NCBI GenBank assembly: GCA_013286465.1
Contig: JABDFR010000002.1
Location: 1-64,000 of the forward strand
DNA: 64,000 nt
Source: Acidobacteriota bacterium
Lineage (GTDB): Bacteria > Acidobacteriota > Terriglobia > Acidiferrales > UBA7541
Direction of reading: 5' to 3'
The notes beneath the pieces are model-generated. The model worked only from the letters and a program-made list of their open reading frames with translations. It had not been told where the DNA came from and searched no databases. A program made the translations under genes and the position numbers. The stretch's first letter is position 1. Every line of letters begins with the position of its first letter. Shown one piece after another: positions 39,223-48,086 of this stretch.

Positions 39223-40004
39223 CGGCTCGAACTCTCCACCACCCGTCGCGCCAAATTCTGCTTCGCCCGCGCAATCTCAAATTCAATCCGCGCCGCTAAC
39301 TGCGAAAAAAGATCGTGCCCCGACCGCGCCACTTCATCAAAACGCATGCGCAACTGATGCGAATCCGAATGCAATAATTTTTTGGATTCCGCGTCGATCT
39401 CCGTAAGCCGGTGCCGCGCCTGGCTAATCCGTCGAATGGTGCGGATCAATTCCGCCGGCGTCCCCTGCCCAGACACCGATTCCGGCGAACATTCATAAGC
39501 GGCAAACACCCGCGATAGCGCCGCCTCATCGCCCAACTCGTAAGCCCGATTCGCCTCAGCCATCAATTCCTGCCGCTTCACGCGATCCGCATCATCGGAA
39601 GTCAAATCCGGATGAATCCGCTTGGCCACTTCGCGATAAAGCCGTTTCAATTCCGGCGTAGGCGAAAATATTTTATGCTCGCGGTCGCCATCGGTGGCCG
39701 CCGTCGTACGCGTCTCATCCGCACGAGCCCGCGCCTGCCGCGCCGATTCCTGCAAACGCAAATCCCCAGGATGTTCAGCCGCCAGCCGTTCCGCCAACTG
39801 CGCCTTCAACTCATCAAGCTCCGCATAACGTAACCCCACCTCAGCCAAATATTTCCGCTCAAAAGAAGAAAGCTCCGCCCGCAAGCTAGCCAGCTGCAAC
39901 TCCCGCTCCGCGAGATTAGCCTCGAGCGCAGCCAATTCGCCGCGCTTGGTCTCCAGCTCGCGATCCTCAGGACGTGTAATCTGAATGTCAGACTGGTTCG
40001 GCAT
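39219..40004 (-). CDS. Coiled-coil plus J-domain-like protein
   Basis: ELKRLYREVAKRIHPDLTSDDADRVKRQELMAEANRAYELGD (HPD motif); start at MPNQSDIQITRPEDRE. Confidence 0.75.
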   Translation of the reverse strand: MPNQSDIQITRPEDRELETKRGELAALEANLAERELQLASLRAELSSFERKYLAEVGLRYAELDELKAQLAERLAAEHPGDLRLQESARQARARADETRTTAATDGDREHKIFSPTPELKRLYREVAKRIHPDLTSDDADRVKRQELMAEANRAYELGDEAALSRVFAAYECSPESVSGQGTPAELIRTIRRISQARHRLTEIDAESKKLLHSDSHQLRMRFDEVARSGHDLFSQLAARIEFEIARAKQNLARRVVESSSR

Positions 40005-40344
40005 CAAGAAAATCCATCTTCTGCGGGAAACACCCGGCACTAATAGTTTATTTTGCCCAAGCCAATTTTGCCTGATCCAGGCCAAATTTGTTTCCAAAAT
40101 TGAGAGCGCAAAAGCGCGCCGCGTAGCGCAGGTTTACCCTGAGTAATATCGAAGGGCTGCCAGCCGGCGTTTTTGATTGTCCGCGCCGATGCTGGCCCGC
40201 CCTGCAAATTCGCGCGGTAAACATCGGCATCGATGGTTCCACGCGTACTCCCGTTTTGTGCGCCGAAGCGAATTTTATACAATGGCGCGGGGCGGAAGCC
40301 GGCGCGCCAAGGCGACCCGGCCACACGAAGAGGAGCCAAGCGTA

Positions 40345-40857
40345 ATGCAAGAGACCGTCGAGCAATACAAACAAAGAATCATAGGCCACCTAGCCGGCAA
40401 AGACCCGCTCAAAGTCCAAGCCACCACCGCGAAGCAAATCGAAAAACTAATTAAAGGCGTCCCCAAGTCACGCCTGACCAAACGCCCGGCCCCAGGCAAG
40501 TGGTCGGTAGTAGAAATCCTTGCGCACATCGCCGACACCGAAATCGTGGCAGGCTACCGCACGCGTTCTATCCTCGGCAATCCAGGCGGCCCGATCCCGG
40601 CTTTCGATCAAGACAAATGGGCCGACGCCGAAAATTACGCCAAGCAAGATCCGCACAAATCGCTGGAAGTCTATCGCACCCTGCGCGAAGCCAATCTGCG
40701 CCTGCTGAAATCGCTGAAGCCGGAACAATGGAAGCACTTCGGCATCCACTCCGAGCGCGGCGAAGAAAGCGTCGAGCGCCTCGCGCAAATGATGGCCGGC
40801 CACGACCTCAATCATCTCAGCCAGATGGTAGCCATCCTGGCCCCCAAGAAAAAATAG
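40345..40857 (+). CDS. DinB family protein
   Basis: MQETVEQYKQRIIGHLAGKD...GKWSVVEILAHIADTEIVAGYRTR...GHDLNHLSQM. Confidence 0.85.
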   Translation: MQETVEQYKQRIIGHLAGKDPLKVQATTAKQIEKLIKGVPKSRLTKRPAPGKWSVVEILAHIADTEIVAGYRTRSILGNPGGPIPAFDQDKWADAENYAKQDPHKSLEVYRTLREANLRLLKSLKPEQWKHFGIHSERGEESVERLAQMMAGHDLNHLSQMVAILAPKKK

Positions 40858-40869
40858 GCGCCCAGCGAA

Positions 40870-42996
40870 TTGCGCATCGCCATCGATACCGGCGGAACTT
40901 TTACGGACTGCGTTTACGCGCACAACGGGCGCATCGAAATTCTGAAAGTTCCGTCGACGCCACACAATCCCGCTCAAGCAATTGCGAGCGCGCTAATGGC
41001 AATTTCCCGCCGCGTAGCTCCACAATCCATCGCCCCGCTCGATCTTGTTTGCGGCACCACAGTCGGTACGAATGCGCTGCTGCAACGCCGCGGCGGCCGA
41101 GTAGTCCTAATCACCACCGCCGGATTCGAAGACGTTCTCGAAATCGGCCGCCAGGCGCGCCCGAAGCTCTACGATTTCTTCGGCGGCCGGCCCGCCCCAC
41201 TCGTTCCGCGCGAACGGCGTCTAGGCCTACGTGAGCGCATCGGCAGCGAAGGAGAAATCCTCGCCCAGCCGGCGCAAAAAGAAATTCGCACCCTAATTCG
41301 CCAAGTCCGCCACGCAAAGCCCGACGCCGTCGCCATTTGCTTTTTATTTTCCTTCGTCAATCCCATACACGAAAAACAAATCGCCAAAGCCCTACGCGCC
41401 GCAGGCCACGTAGTAACCGCCTCGCACGAAGTCTTCCCAGAAATCCGCGAATTCGAGCGCACCTGCACAACTGTGGTGAATGCCTATCTGATCCCCGTGA
41501 TGAGCGGCTATCTAGCTGCGATCGAGGAAATCGCCCAACGGGTGGTCCGCAGCGCGCCCGTACCAAAGCCCGACCGCAGGCAGCGCAACGCTCAAAGCCA
41601 AGTTCGCGTCATGCAATCCAACGGCGGAATCGTCTTCGCCCGCTCCGCAGCCTCCGAACCAGTCCGCACAATTCTCTCTGGCCCAGCGGGCGGAATCCTC
41701 GGCGCCGAATATGTAGCCAATCTCGCAGGCTACGAAAAAATCATCAGCTTCGATATGGGCGGAACGTCCACGGATGTCGCTCTGCTCGAAGGCGGCGCAG
41801 GCACCACCAACGAATCCGTCGTCGATGATTTGCCGGTAAGCGTCCCGATGCTGGACATCCACACAGTAGGCGCAGGCGGCGGCTCGATAGCAAGAATCGA
41901 TCAAGGCGGCGCCCTGCGAGTAGGCCCCGAAAGCGCCGGCGCCGATCCAGGCCCCGCCGCCTACGGCAAAGGCAATCAACCCACAGTCACCGACGCGCAC
42001 CTAATTCTCGGAAGATTGGGCGGCGCAGCATTGCTAGGCGGCGAATTTCAACTCGACGCCGCGCGAGCCCGCCAAATCCTCGATCGCGCCAGAAAAAAAT
42101 CGCCCTCGTTGCGCAGCCCCGAGCAATTCGCCCAAGGCACGATCGACGTAATCGAAGCCACCATGGAGCGCGCCATCCGCGTAATCTCAGTAGAGCGGGG
42201 CCACGATCCCCGCGACTACGCGCTAGTAGCCTTCGGCGGCGCCGGCGGACTACATGCCTGCGCCCTAGCCGCCGCCCTAGAAATGCCGCGCGTCCTAATC
42301 CCGCAAATCCCCGGCGCACTATCAGCCTTAGGCATCCTGCGCGCCGACATAGTCAAAGATTTTTCGCAAACCGTCCTGTTGCGCGCGCCAACAACCCCGC
42401 CGGCATTTCGCTTGTTGCAAGACGCATTCAAAAATCTCGAATCGCACAGCCGAGATCAAATGCGCGCAGAATCCCAAGTAGCGCCGGCGTCCCCGCCGGC
42501 ATCTTACGAAGAAAACTCCACCCAAAGGCAACCCTCCCCGACGGACCACACCTCAAGCCAAATCCGCGCCTTCCGATCTCTAGACCTCCGCTACACCGGC
42601 CAATCCACCACCCTAAAAATCCCAGCCTCAAAAGATTTTCAAAAAGCCTTCCACAAAGAACACGAGCAGCGTTACGGCTACGCCGACCCCACGCGCGAAA
42701 TCGAAATTGTAAACATCTGCGTCCGCCTGATCGGCCGAACGCCGAAGCCGTCACGACCGCGCTCACGCTCCCATCGACGCGACGCGCGGCCGGCAATCGT
42801 TTCCCAAGGCAAGGTTTATTTTCACGGGAAATGGACCGCCTCGCCGATGTACGCGCGAAGCCAACTGCAAGCGGGTAATCAATTCTCCGGTCCAGCAATC
42901 GTCACAGATTACAGCTCGACGTCGGTGGTGTTACCGGGTTGGCATGCGAACGTGGATGCGTACCAGAACATAATTTTGACGAGAAGGAAGAACTGA
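40870..42996 (+). CDS. hyuA: Hydantoinase/oxoprolinase family protein, subunit A
   Basis: MRIAIDTGGTFTDCV, GTTVGTNALLQRRGGRVVLITTAGFEDVLEIGRQ, SGPAGGILGAEY, DMGGTSTDVAL. Confidence 0.93.
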   Translation: MRIAIDTGGTFTDCVYAHNGRIEILKVPSTPHNPAQAIASALMAISRRVAPQSIAPLDLVCGTTVGTNALLQRRGGRVVLITTAGFEDVLEIGRQARPKLYDFFGGRPAPLVPRERRLGLRERIGSEGEILAQPAQKEIRTLIRQVRHAKPDAVAICFLFSFVNPIHEKQIAKALRAAGHVVTASHEVFPEIREFERTCTTVVNAYLIPVMSGYLAAIEEIAQRVVRSAPVPKPDRRQRNAQSQVRVMQSNGGIVFARSAASEPVRTILSGPAGGILGAEYVANLAGYEKIISFDMGGTSTDVALLEGGAGTTNESVVDDLPVSVPMLDIHTVGAGGGSIARIDQGGALRVGPESAGADPGPAAYGKGNQPTVTDAHLILGRLGGAALLGGEFQLDAARARQILDRARKKSPSLRSPEQFAQGTIDVIEATMERAIRVISVERGHDPRDYALVAFGGAGGLHACALAAALEMPRVLIPQIPGALSALGILRADIVKDFSQTVLLRAPTTPPAFRLLQDAFKNLESHSRDQMRAESQVAPASPPASYEENSTQRQPSPTDHTSSQIRAFRSLDLRYTGQSTTLKIPASKDFQKAFHKEHEQRYGYADPTREIEIVNICVRLIGRTPKPSRPRSRSHRRDARPAIVSQGKVYFHGKWTASPMYARSQLQAGNQFSGPAIVTDYSSTSVVLPGWHANVDAYQNIILTRRKN
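42478..42546 (+). repeat. REP-like family A copy A6, in frame inside hyuA
   Basis: GTAGCGCCGGCGTCCCCGCCGGCATCTTACGAA...CCCAAAGGCAACCCTCCCCGACGGACC, homologous to A1/A4. Confidence 0.85.
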
Positions 42997-43009
42997 GGCG
43001 CGAACACTG

Positions 43010-44605
43010 ATGCCGCGACACTTTCACCCTATAAGGCTGGAAATCTTCAAAAGCCTCTTCCACTCGGTAGCCGAAGAAATGGGCGCAGGCCTACGCCGCT
43101 CCGCCTTCTCCCCAAACATCACCGAGCGCCGCGACTACAGCTGCGCCGTCTTCGACGCCCAACGAAATGTCCTAGCCATGGGCGATCACATGCCCGTCCA
43201 CCTAGGCTCCATGCCAGCCTCCGTAATCGCAGCAACAAACGCCTTCAATCTGCAACCAGGCGACGCCGTCCTGCTGAACGACCCGTACGCCGGCGGCACC
43301 CACCTACCCGATCTCACTCTAGTAATGCCGGTTTTTCCGGCCCAAACAAAACGCGGCAAGCCACTCTTCTACGTAGCCAACCGCGCCCATCACGCCGACA
43401 TCGGCGGCGCGCAAGCCGGCTCCATGGGTCTCTCCCGCGAAATTTTTCAAGAAGGCCTACGCATTCCGCCAGTAAAAATCCTGGAGCAAGGCCGCGTGAA
43501 TCGCGACGTCCTGAACATGCTGCTCGCAAATGTGCGCACCCCCAAAGAACGCGAAGGCGATCTAACCGCGCAAATCGCCGCCTGCCGGATAGGCGAGCGC
43601 CGCCTCCAATCCATGCTCACAAAATACGGATGGAAGGAACTAAGCCACTACGCGCAAGAACTACTCAACTATTCCGAAGCCATGATGCGGACGGTAATTC
43701 GCAGTCTGCCAAACGGCACCTATCGCGCCGAAGATTTCCTGGACAACGACGGCATCACCGAAACCCCGCTACGCATAGCAGCAAAAATCGAAATCGGCGG
43801 CGACCGCGCAGTAGTCGACTTCACCGGCTCGTCGCCAGAATGCGCAGGCAGCGTAAACGCCGTCCGCGCCATCGCCGAATCCGCCGTCTTCTACGTCTTC
43901 CGCTGCCTCCTAAACGATCAAATCCCAGCCACCTCCGGCCTAATGCGCCCCTTCAAAGTAATCACCCCAGAAGGAACAATCGTAAACGCCCGTCCGCCAA
44001 GAGCCGTAGCCGGCGGCAACGTGGAAACCTCCCAGCGAATCGTAGACGCGTTGCTGAAAGCCCTTTCGAAAGCCGTCCCACAAAAAATTCCCGCCGCCAG
44101 CCAAGGCACAATGAACAACGTAACCTTCGGCGGTACAGACACCAGGCCCGGCCGCGGCGACAAACCGTTCGCCTACTACGAAACAATCGCCGGAGGCATG
44201 GGCGCAAGACCCGACCGCGACGGCGTAAGCGCAATCCACACGCACATGACCAACTCCCTAAACACCCCAATCGAAGTCCTCGAACACACGCTGCCAATTC
44301 GCATGCGCCAATATTCGGTGCGCAAAAACTCCGGCGGCAAAGGAAAGTTTCGCGGCGGCGACGGCATAATCCGCGAATTCGAAATGCTGACGGAAATGGA
44401 AGTAGGCCAGCTAAGCGATCGCCGCAAGCGAGGCCCCTACGGCCTAGCCGGCGGCTCCCCAGGAAAACCAGGCCGCAATGCAGTGAAATCCGGGCCGCAC
44501 ATGCAGCAGATCCTGGCAAAAGGCCATGCCCGCCTAAAAAAAGGAAATATCCTAAGAATCGAGTCGCCAGGAGGCGGCGGCTGGGGAAAACCCAAGAAAC
44601 GATAG
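43010..44605 (+). CDS. hyuB: Hydantoinase B/oxoprolinase family protein
   Basis: 531 aa; FHSVAEEMGAGLRRSAFSPNITERRDYSCAVFDA, GDAVLLNDPYAGGTHLPDLTLV. Confidence 0.94.
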   Translation: MPRHFHPIRLEIFKSLFHSVAEEMGAGLRRSAFSPNITERRDYSCAVFDAQRNVLAMGDHMPVHLGSMPASVIAATNAFNLQPGDAVLLNDPYAGGTHLPDLTLVMPVFPAQTKRGKPLFYVANRAHHADIGGAQAGSMGLSREIFQEGLRIPPVKILEQGRVNRDVLNMLLANVRTPKEREGDLTAQIAACRIGERRLQSMLTKYGWKELSHYAQELLNYSEAMMRTVIRSLPNGTYRAEDFLDNDGITETPLRIAAKIEIGGDRAVVDFTGSSPECAGSVNAVRAIAESAVFYVFRCLLNDQIPATSGLMRPFKVITPEGTIVNARPPRAVAGGNVETSQRIVDALLKALSKAVPQKIPAASQGTMNNVTFGGTDTRPGRGDKPFAYYETIAGGMGARPDRDGVSAIHTHMTNSLNTPIEVLEHTLPIRMRQYSVRKNSGGKGKFRGGDGIIREFEMLTEMEVGQLSDRRKRGPYGLAGGSPGKPGRNAVKSGPHMQQILAKGHARLKKGNILRIESPGGGGWGKPKKR

Positions 44606-44712
44606 CGGCAAGGGCCCCGATTTAATTCGAACGCAGCTTCGAGCGTCTCCATTTGACAGCGCGCTGCATCGAACTGTATCGTGCGGAGCGCTGAAAAAAT
44701 CGCCGGAGCGAT

Positions 44713-45606
44713 ATGAATCCACCGATTCGAAAGGTTCGTAAGGCCGTCTTGCCGGCCGCTGGGCTGGGGACGCGTTTTTTACCCGCCACCAAGGCGCAGC
44801 CCAAGGAAATGCTGCCGGTGGTGGACAAGCCGCTGATTCAATATGCCGTCGAGGAATGCATCGCTTCGGGCATTGAGAACGTCATCATTATTACCGGCCG
44901 GCGGAAGAATGCCATCGAGGATCATTTCGATTCGGCGCCCGAGCTGGAGCATTTTCTCGAGGAACACGGCAAGCCGGGTCAGGCCGACATGGTGCGGCGC
45001 ATCAGTGGCGGCATTCATTTTTCGTATACGCGCCAGAGTGAGGCACTGGGCCTGGGGCATGCGGTTTTGTTGGCGCGCGAACTGGTGGGAGACGAGCCTT
45101 TTGCGGTGTTACTTGGCGATGTGATTTTGGATGGCCCAGAGCCTGGAACTAAATCGTTGATCGATGTCTACGCGCAAACCGGACAGGGCGCGATCATCGT
45201 GGAAGAAGTGCCGCGGGAACGCGTCCATCTCTATGGAATCGCCGACGCCCGGCCAGCCCCTGATCTCGGATTCGGCGACCGCTTAATGCGGATTAATGAC
45301 GTAATTGAGAAGCCCAAGCGCGAAGAGGCCCCATCAAATTTGGCGGTCACTGGCCGTTACGTTTTTCCGCCGGAGATTTTTGATTGTCTTTCGCGCATTA
45401 AACCGGGCAGCGGCGGCGAGATTCAGTTAACAGATGCCATGCGTTTGCTGGCAAAGGAACATGGGCTGTGGGGGTATATCTACGACGGCAAGACCTACGA
45501 CGCCGGCGACAAACTAGGCTTCCTGGAAGCCACGGTCGAGCTAGCGCTAAAGAATGTGGATCTCGGGTCTTCCTTTCGGAAATATCTAAAGAGTCTGACG
45601 CTCTAG
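44713..45606 (+). CDS. galU: UTP--glucose-1-phosphate uridylyltransferase
   Basis: VRKAVLPAAGLGTRFLPATKAQPKEMLPVVDKPLIQYAVEE. Confidence 0.96.
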   Translation: MNPPIRKVRKAVLPAAGLGTRFLPATKAQPKEMLPVVDKPLIQYAVEECIASGIENVIIITGRRKNAIEDHFDSAPELEHFLEEHGKPGQADMVRRISGGIHFSYTRQSEALGLGHAVLLARELVGDEPFAVLLGDVILDGPEPGTKSLIDVYAQTGQGAIIVEEVPRERVHLYGIADARPAPDLGFGDRLMRINDVIEKPKREEAPSNLAVTGRYVFPPEIFDCLSRIKPGSGGEIQLTDAMRLLAKEHGLWGYIYDGKTYDAGDKLGFLEATVELALKNVDLGSSFRKYLKSLTL

Positions 45607-45685
45607 CAAGTAGGGGTGGGGGTTCATCTCCCACCCGGTTTAGCACTGGGTGTTCGGCCCAGTAATCTCGCTCGTCAATCCAGCA

Positions 45686-46033
45686 TCAACTCTTCTTAGA
45701 TTTCTCTTTCGACCCAGAGTCTTTCGAGCTCGATTCCTTCGAACTCGATTCCTTTGATTTCGATTCTTTTGTGGAATCGGACTTCTTTGAGGACGAATCT
45801 TCTTTGGATGTGGAAGCTTTCGATTCGCCGTCGCTCGATTTCGCCGCGGCATTTTTGCCGGCATAATCCGTCACGTACCAGCCCGTGCCTTTAAATTGGA
45901 TGGCGGACGAGGAAATTTCGCGGTGCGCTTTGGCGCCGCACTTGGGGCATTTTCTGGTTTCCGGGGCGGAGTATTTTTCGATCTTCTCGAATTTATGGCC
46001 GCACTTTTCGCACTTGTACTCGTAAAGAGGCAC
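45686..46033 (-). CDS. FmdB-type zinc ribbon protein with Ser/Lys-rich tail
   Basis: MPLYEYKCEKCGHKFEKIEKYSAPETRKCPKCGAKAHREIS...KGTGWYVTDY. Confidence 0.88.
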   Translation of the reverse strand: MPLYEYKCEKCGHKFEKIEKYSAPETRKCPKCGAKAHREISSSAIQFKGTGWYVTDYAGKNAAAKSSDGESKASTSKEDSSSKKSDSTKESKSKESSSKESSSKDSGSKEKSKKS

Positions 46034-46203
46034 TACTTTTCCCTCCTGAGTCGCCTGTGAATCAAAATATTACCACGAGTGCGTTGCAGGTGCGGGATTC
46101 GCTTGGCGGCGATCTTGACCCGGTTGTGATGAGAGCGGCGCCGGGCCTATGAGCGGGGCCGACAAGCGGGAGGGCTAAAGCACCATCCCCTGCTGGGGAC
46201 GCC

Positions 46204-47190
46204 ATGTTAGACTGCCGGGCCGGTGGGTTCTATCTGATGCGAAAGCAGAAATCTCGCTCTGACACCGCGGCCGTTTCTTTGGCGCGGGAATATTCCGAGG
46301 CTGCTGCGCCTGCGATTGTTGCGCGTACGCCTGGGCAGGGTTGTCTTTATTTGATCGCTACGCCGATCGGGAATCTTGAGGATATTTCCTTGCGGGCTCT
46401 GCGCCTTATGAAAGAGGCGGACGTGATTGCTTGCGAGGATACCCGCGAGACTCGCAAGCTACTGAATCGCTACGATATTCACACTCGCCTCGAGAGCTAT
46501 CACCAGCATAACGAGCTCACTCGCGCGCCGGAATTGGTGATTGTGTTGGAGCAGGGTGCCAAAGTCGCGCTGGTTAGCGATGCCGGGACTCCTTTGGTTT
46601 CCGATCCTGGGCATCGCTTGGTCACGCTTTGCTTGCGGCATGGAATTCCTGTCGTCCCGGTGCCGGGGGCATCGGCGTTGGTGGCGGCGCTGGCGGCGTC
46701 GGGGATGCCTACCGAGCAATTTTTATTCGCGGGATTTTTGCCTTCGCGGCCTAGCGAGAGACGCAAGGCCATGCGCGGGATCGCCGCGATTCCCACGACG
46801 CTGGTGTTTTATGAGGCGCCGCATCGGATTCTTGAAATGTTGGAGGACGCGCTTGGAATTCTTGGGAATCGGCTGGCCGTGGTGGCGCGCGAAGTTACCA
46901 AGCTGCATGAGGAATTCCGCCGCGGTCGCATCGCGGAATTGATTGCTGGATTTCGGGAAGCGCCCCCGCGGGGGGAGATCACCGTTATTTTTGGACCTTC
47001 CGACGAGGAATCGCATTTGCCTGCTTCCGGGGATGCCGCGCTTGGAGAAATGTCATTGGGGCAACGCGTAGACGAATTGATGGAGAAGGAACACCTGGAT
47101 CGCAAGGCGGCTCTAAAATTGGCGGCGCGCGAGCGCGGCCTTTCTAAGCGCGAGGCTTATAAGCAGCTTTTAATCCATCGGGACGATTGA
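46204..47190 (+). CDS. rsmI: 16S rRNA (cytidine(1402)-2'-O)-methyltransferase
   Basis: LYLIATPIGNLEDISLRALR, ACEDTRETRKLLNRY, VSDAGTPLVSDPG; start may be internal. Confidence 0.95.
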   Translation: MLDCRAGGFYLMRKQKSRSDTAAVSLAREYSEAAAPAIVARTPGQGCLYLIATPIGNLEDISLRALRLMKEADVIACEDTRETRKLLNRYDIHTRLESYHQHNELTRAPELVIVLEQGAKVALVSDAGTPLVSDPGHRLVTLCLRHGIPVVPVPGASALVAALAASGMPTEQFLFAGFLPSRPSERRKAMRGIAAIPTTLVFYEAPHRILEMLEDALGILGNRLAVVAREVTKLHEEFRRGRIAELIAGFREAPPRGEITVIFGPSDEESHLPASGDAALGEMSLGQRVDELMEKEHLDRKAALKLAARERGLSKREAYKQLLIHRDD

Positions 47191-47265
47191 GCTCTCGCTT
47201 GCGCCCCAATGGTCGCTTCCATGCGCAGCTACGGCGCATGGGCCCCCGGCATAGAAAGAGACCGC

Positions 47266-48054
47266 ATGGGAATTCCGTATTACCACGTTGATGCATTCAC
47301 GGGCGAGCTCTTTGCTGGTAATCCGGCGGGGGTGTGTATTCTTCCCGCGTTTCTCGCAGACGACATTCTGCTGAAAATTGCTGTTGAGAACCGGCACAGC
47401 AACACGGCGTATGTTGTCGCGCGGGCGGATGGTGATTTTGACTTGCGCTGGTTTACTCGCAAGCTTGAGGACGATCTTTGCGGGCATGCGACTTTGGCTT
47501 CCGCTTTTGTGCTGGCGTTGCGCAAGCAGGCCGATTGGCCGGTTCGATTTCATACGCGCAGCGGCGTTTTGACCGTGGCGCAGGACGGCGAGCACTTTGT
47601 GATGGACTTTCCTGCTATGCCCGCCCGCGCATGTGAGACACCTGTGGGGCTCTTGCCGGCTTTGGGTTTGGAGGCGGCGCTGGTGATGAAATCGCGGGAG
47701 TATCTCGTGGTGGTGGAGCGGGCGGAGCAGGTGCGGGCGCTTTCGCCCGATTTTGTTGCGCTGGCCAAATTGGATATCGGGACTAGTGGGGCGCTTGTTA
47801 CTGCGCCTGGCGAAGGCGACGTGGATTACGTTTGCCGATTTTTCGCGCCCGCGATTGGGATTGATGAGGATCCGGCTACTGGCTCAATCCATTGCATATT
47901 GGCTCCTTATTGGGCGGGGCGGTTGGGTAAGGATAGCTTTCGGGCGCAGCAACTTAGTGCGCGCGGGGGCTCCATGCGCAGTGCGATTGCTGGAGATCGC
48001 GTGAAGATTGCCGGAAGGGCGCGGCTTTATCTCCAAGGCACGCTGGAGATTTAG
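47266..48054 (+). CDS. PhzF family isomerase-like protein
   Basis: YYHVDAFTGELFAGNPAGVCIL, NRHSNTAYVV, RWFTRKLEDDLCGHATLA, DEDPATGSIHCILAPYW. Confidence 0.92.
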   Translation: MGIPYYHVDAFTGELFAGNPAGVCILPAFLADDILLKIAVENRHSNTAYVVARADGDFDLRWFTRKLEDDLCGHATLASAFVLALRKQADWPVRFHTRSGVLTVAQDGEHFVMDFPAMPARACETPVGLLPALGLEAALVMKSREYLVVVERAEQVRALSPDFVALAKLDIGTSGALVTAPGEGDVDYVCRFFAPAIGIDEDPATGSIHCILAPYWAGRLGKDSFRAQQLSARGGSMRSAIAGDRVKIAGRARLYLQGTLEI

Positions 48055-48086
48055 CGTAAGATGCCGCCCTTAAGGGCGCCGCTACG
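48055..48086 (-). repeat. REP-like family A copy A7 (contains dusB stop codon)
   Basis: Minus strand CGTAGCGGCGCCCTTAAGGGCGGCATCTTACG. Confidence 0.75.
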
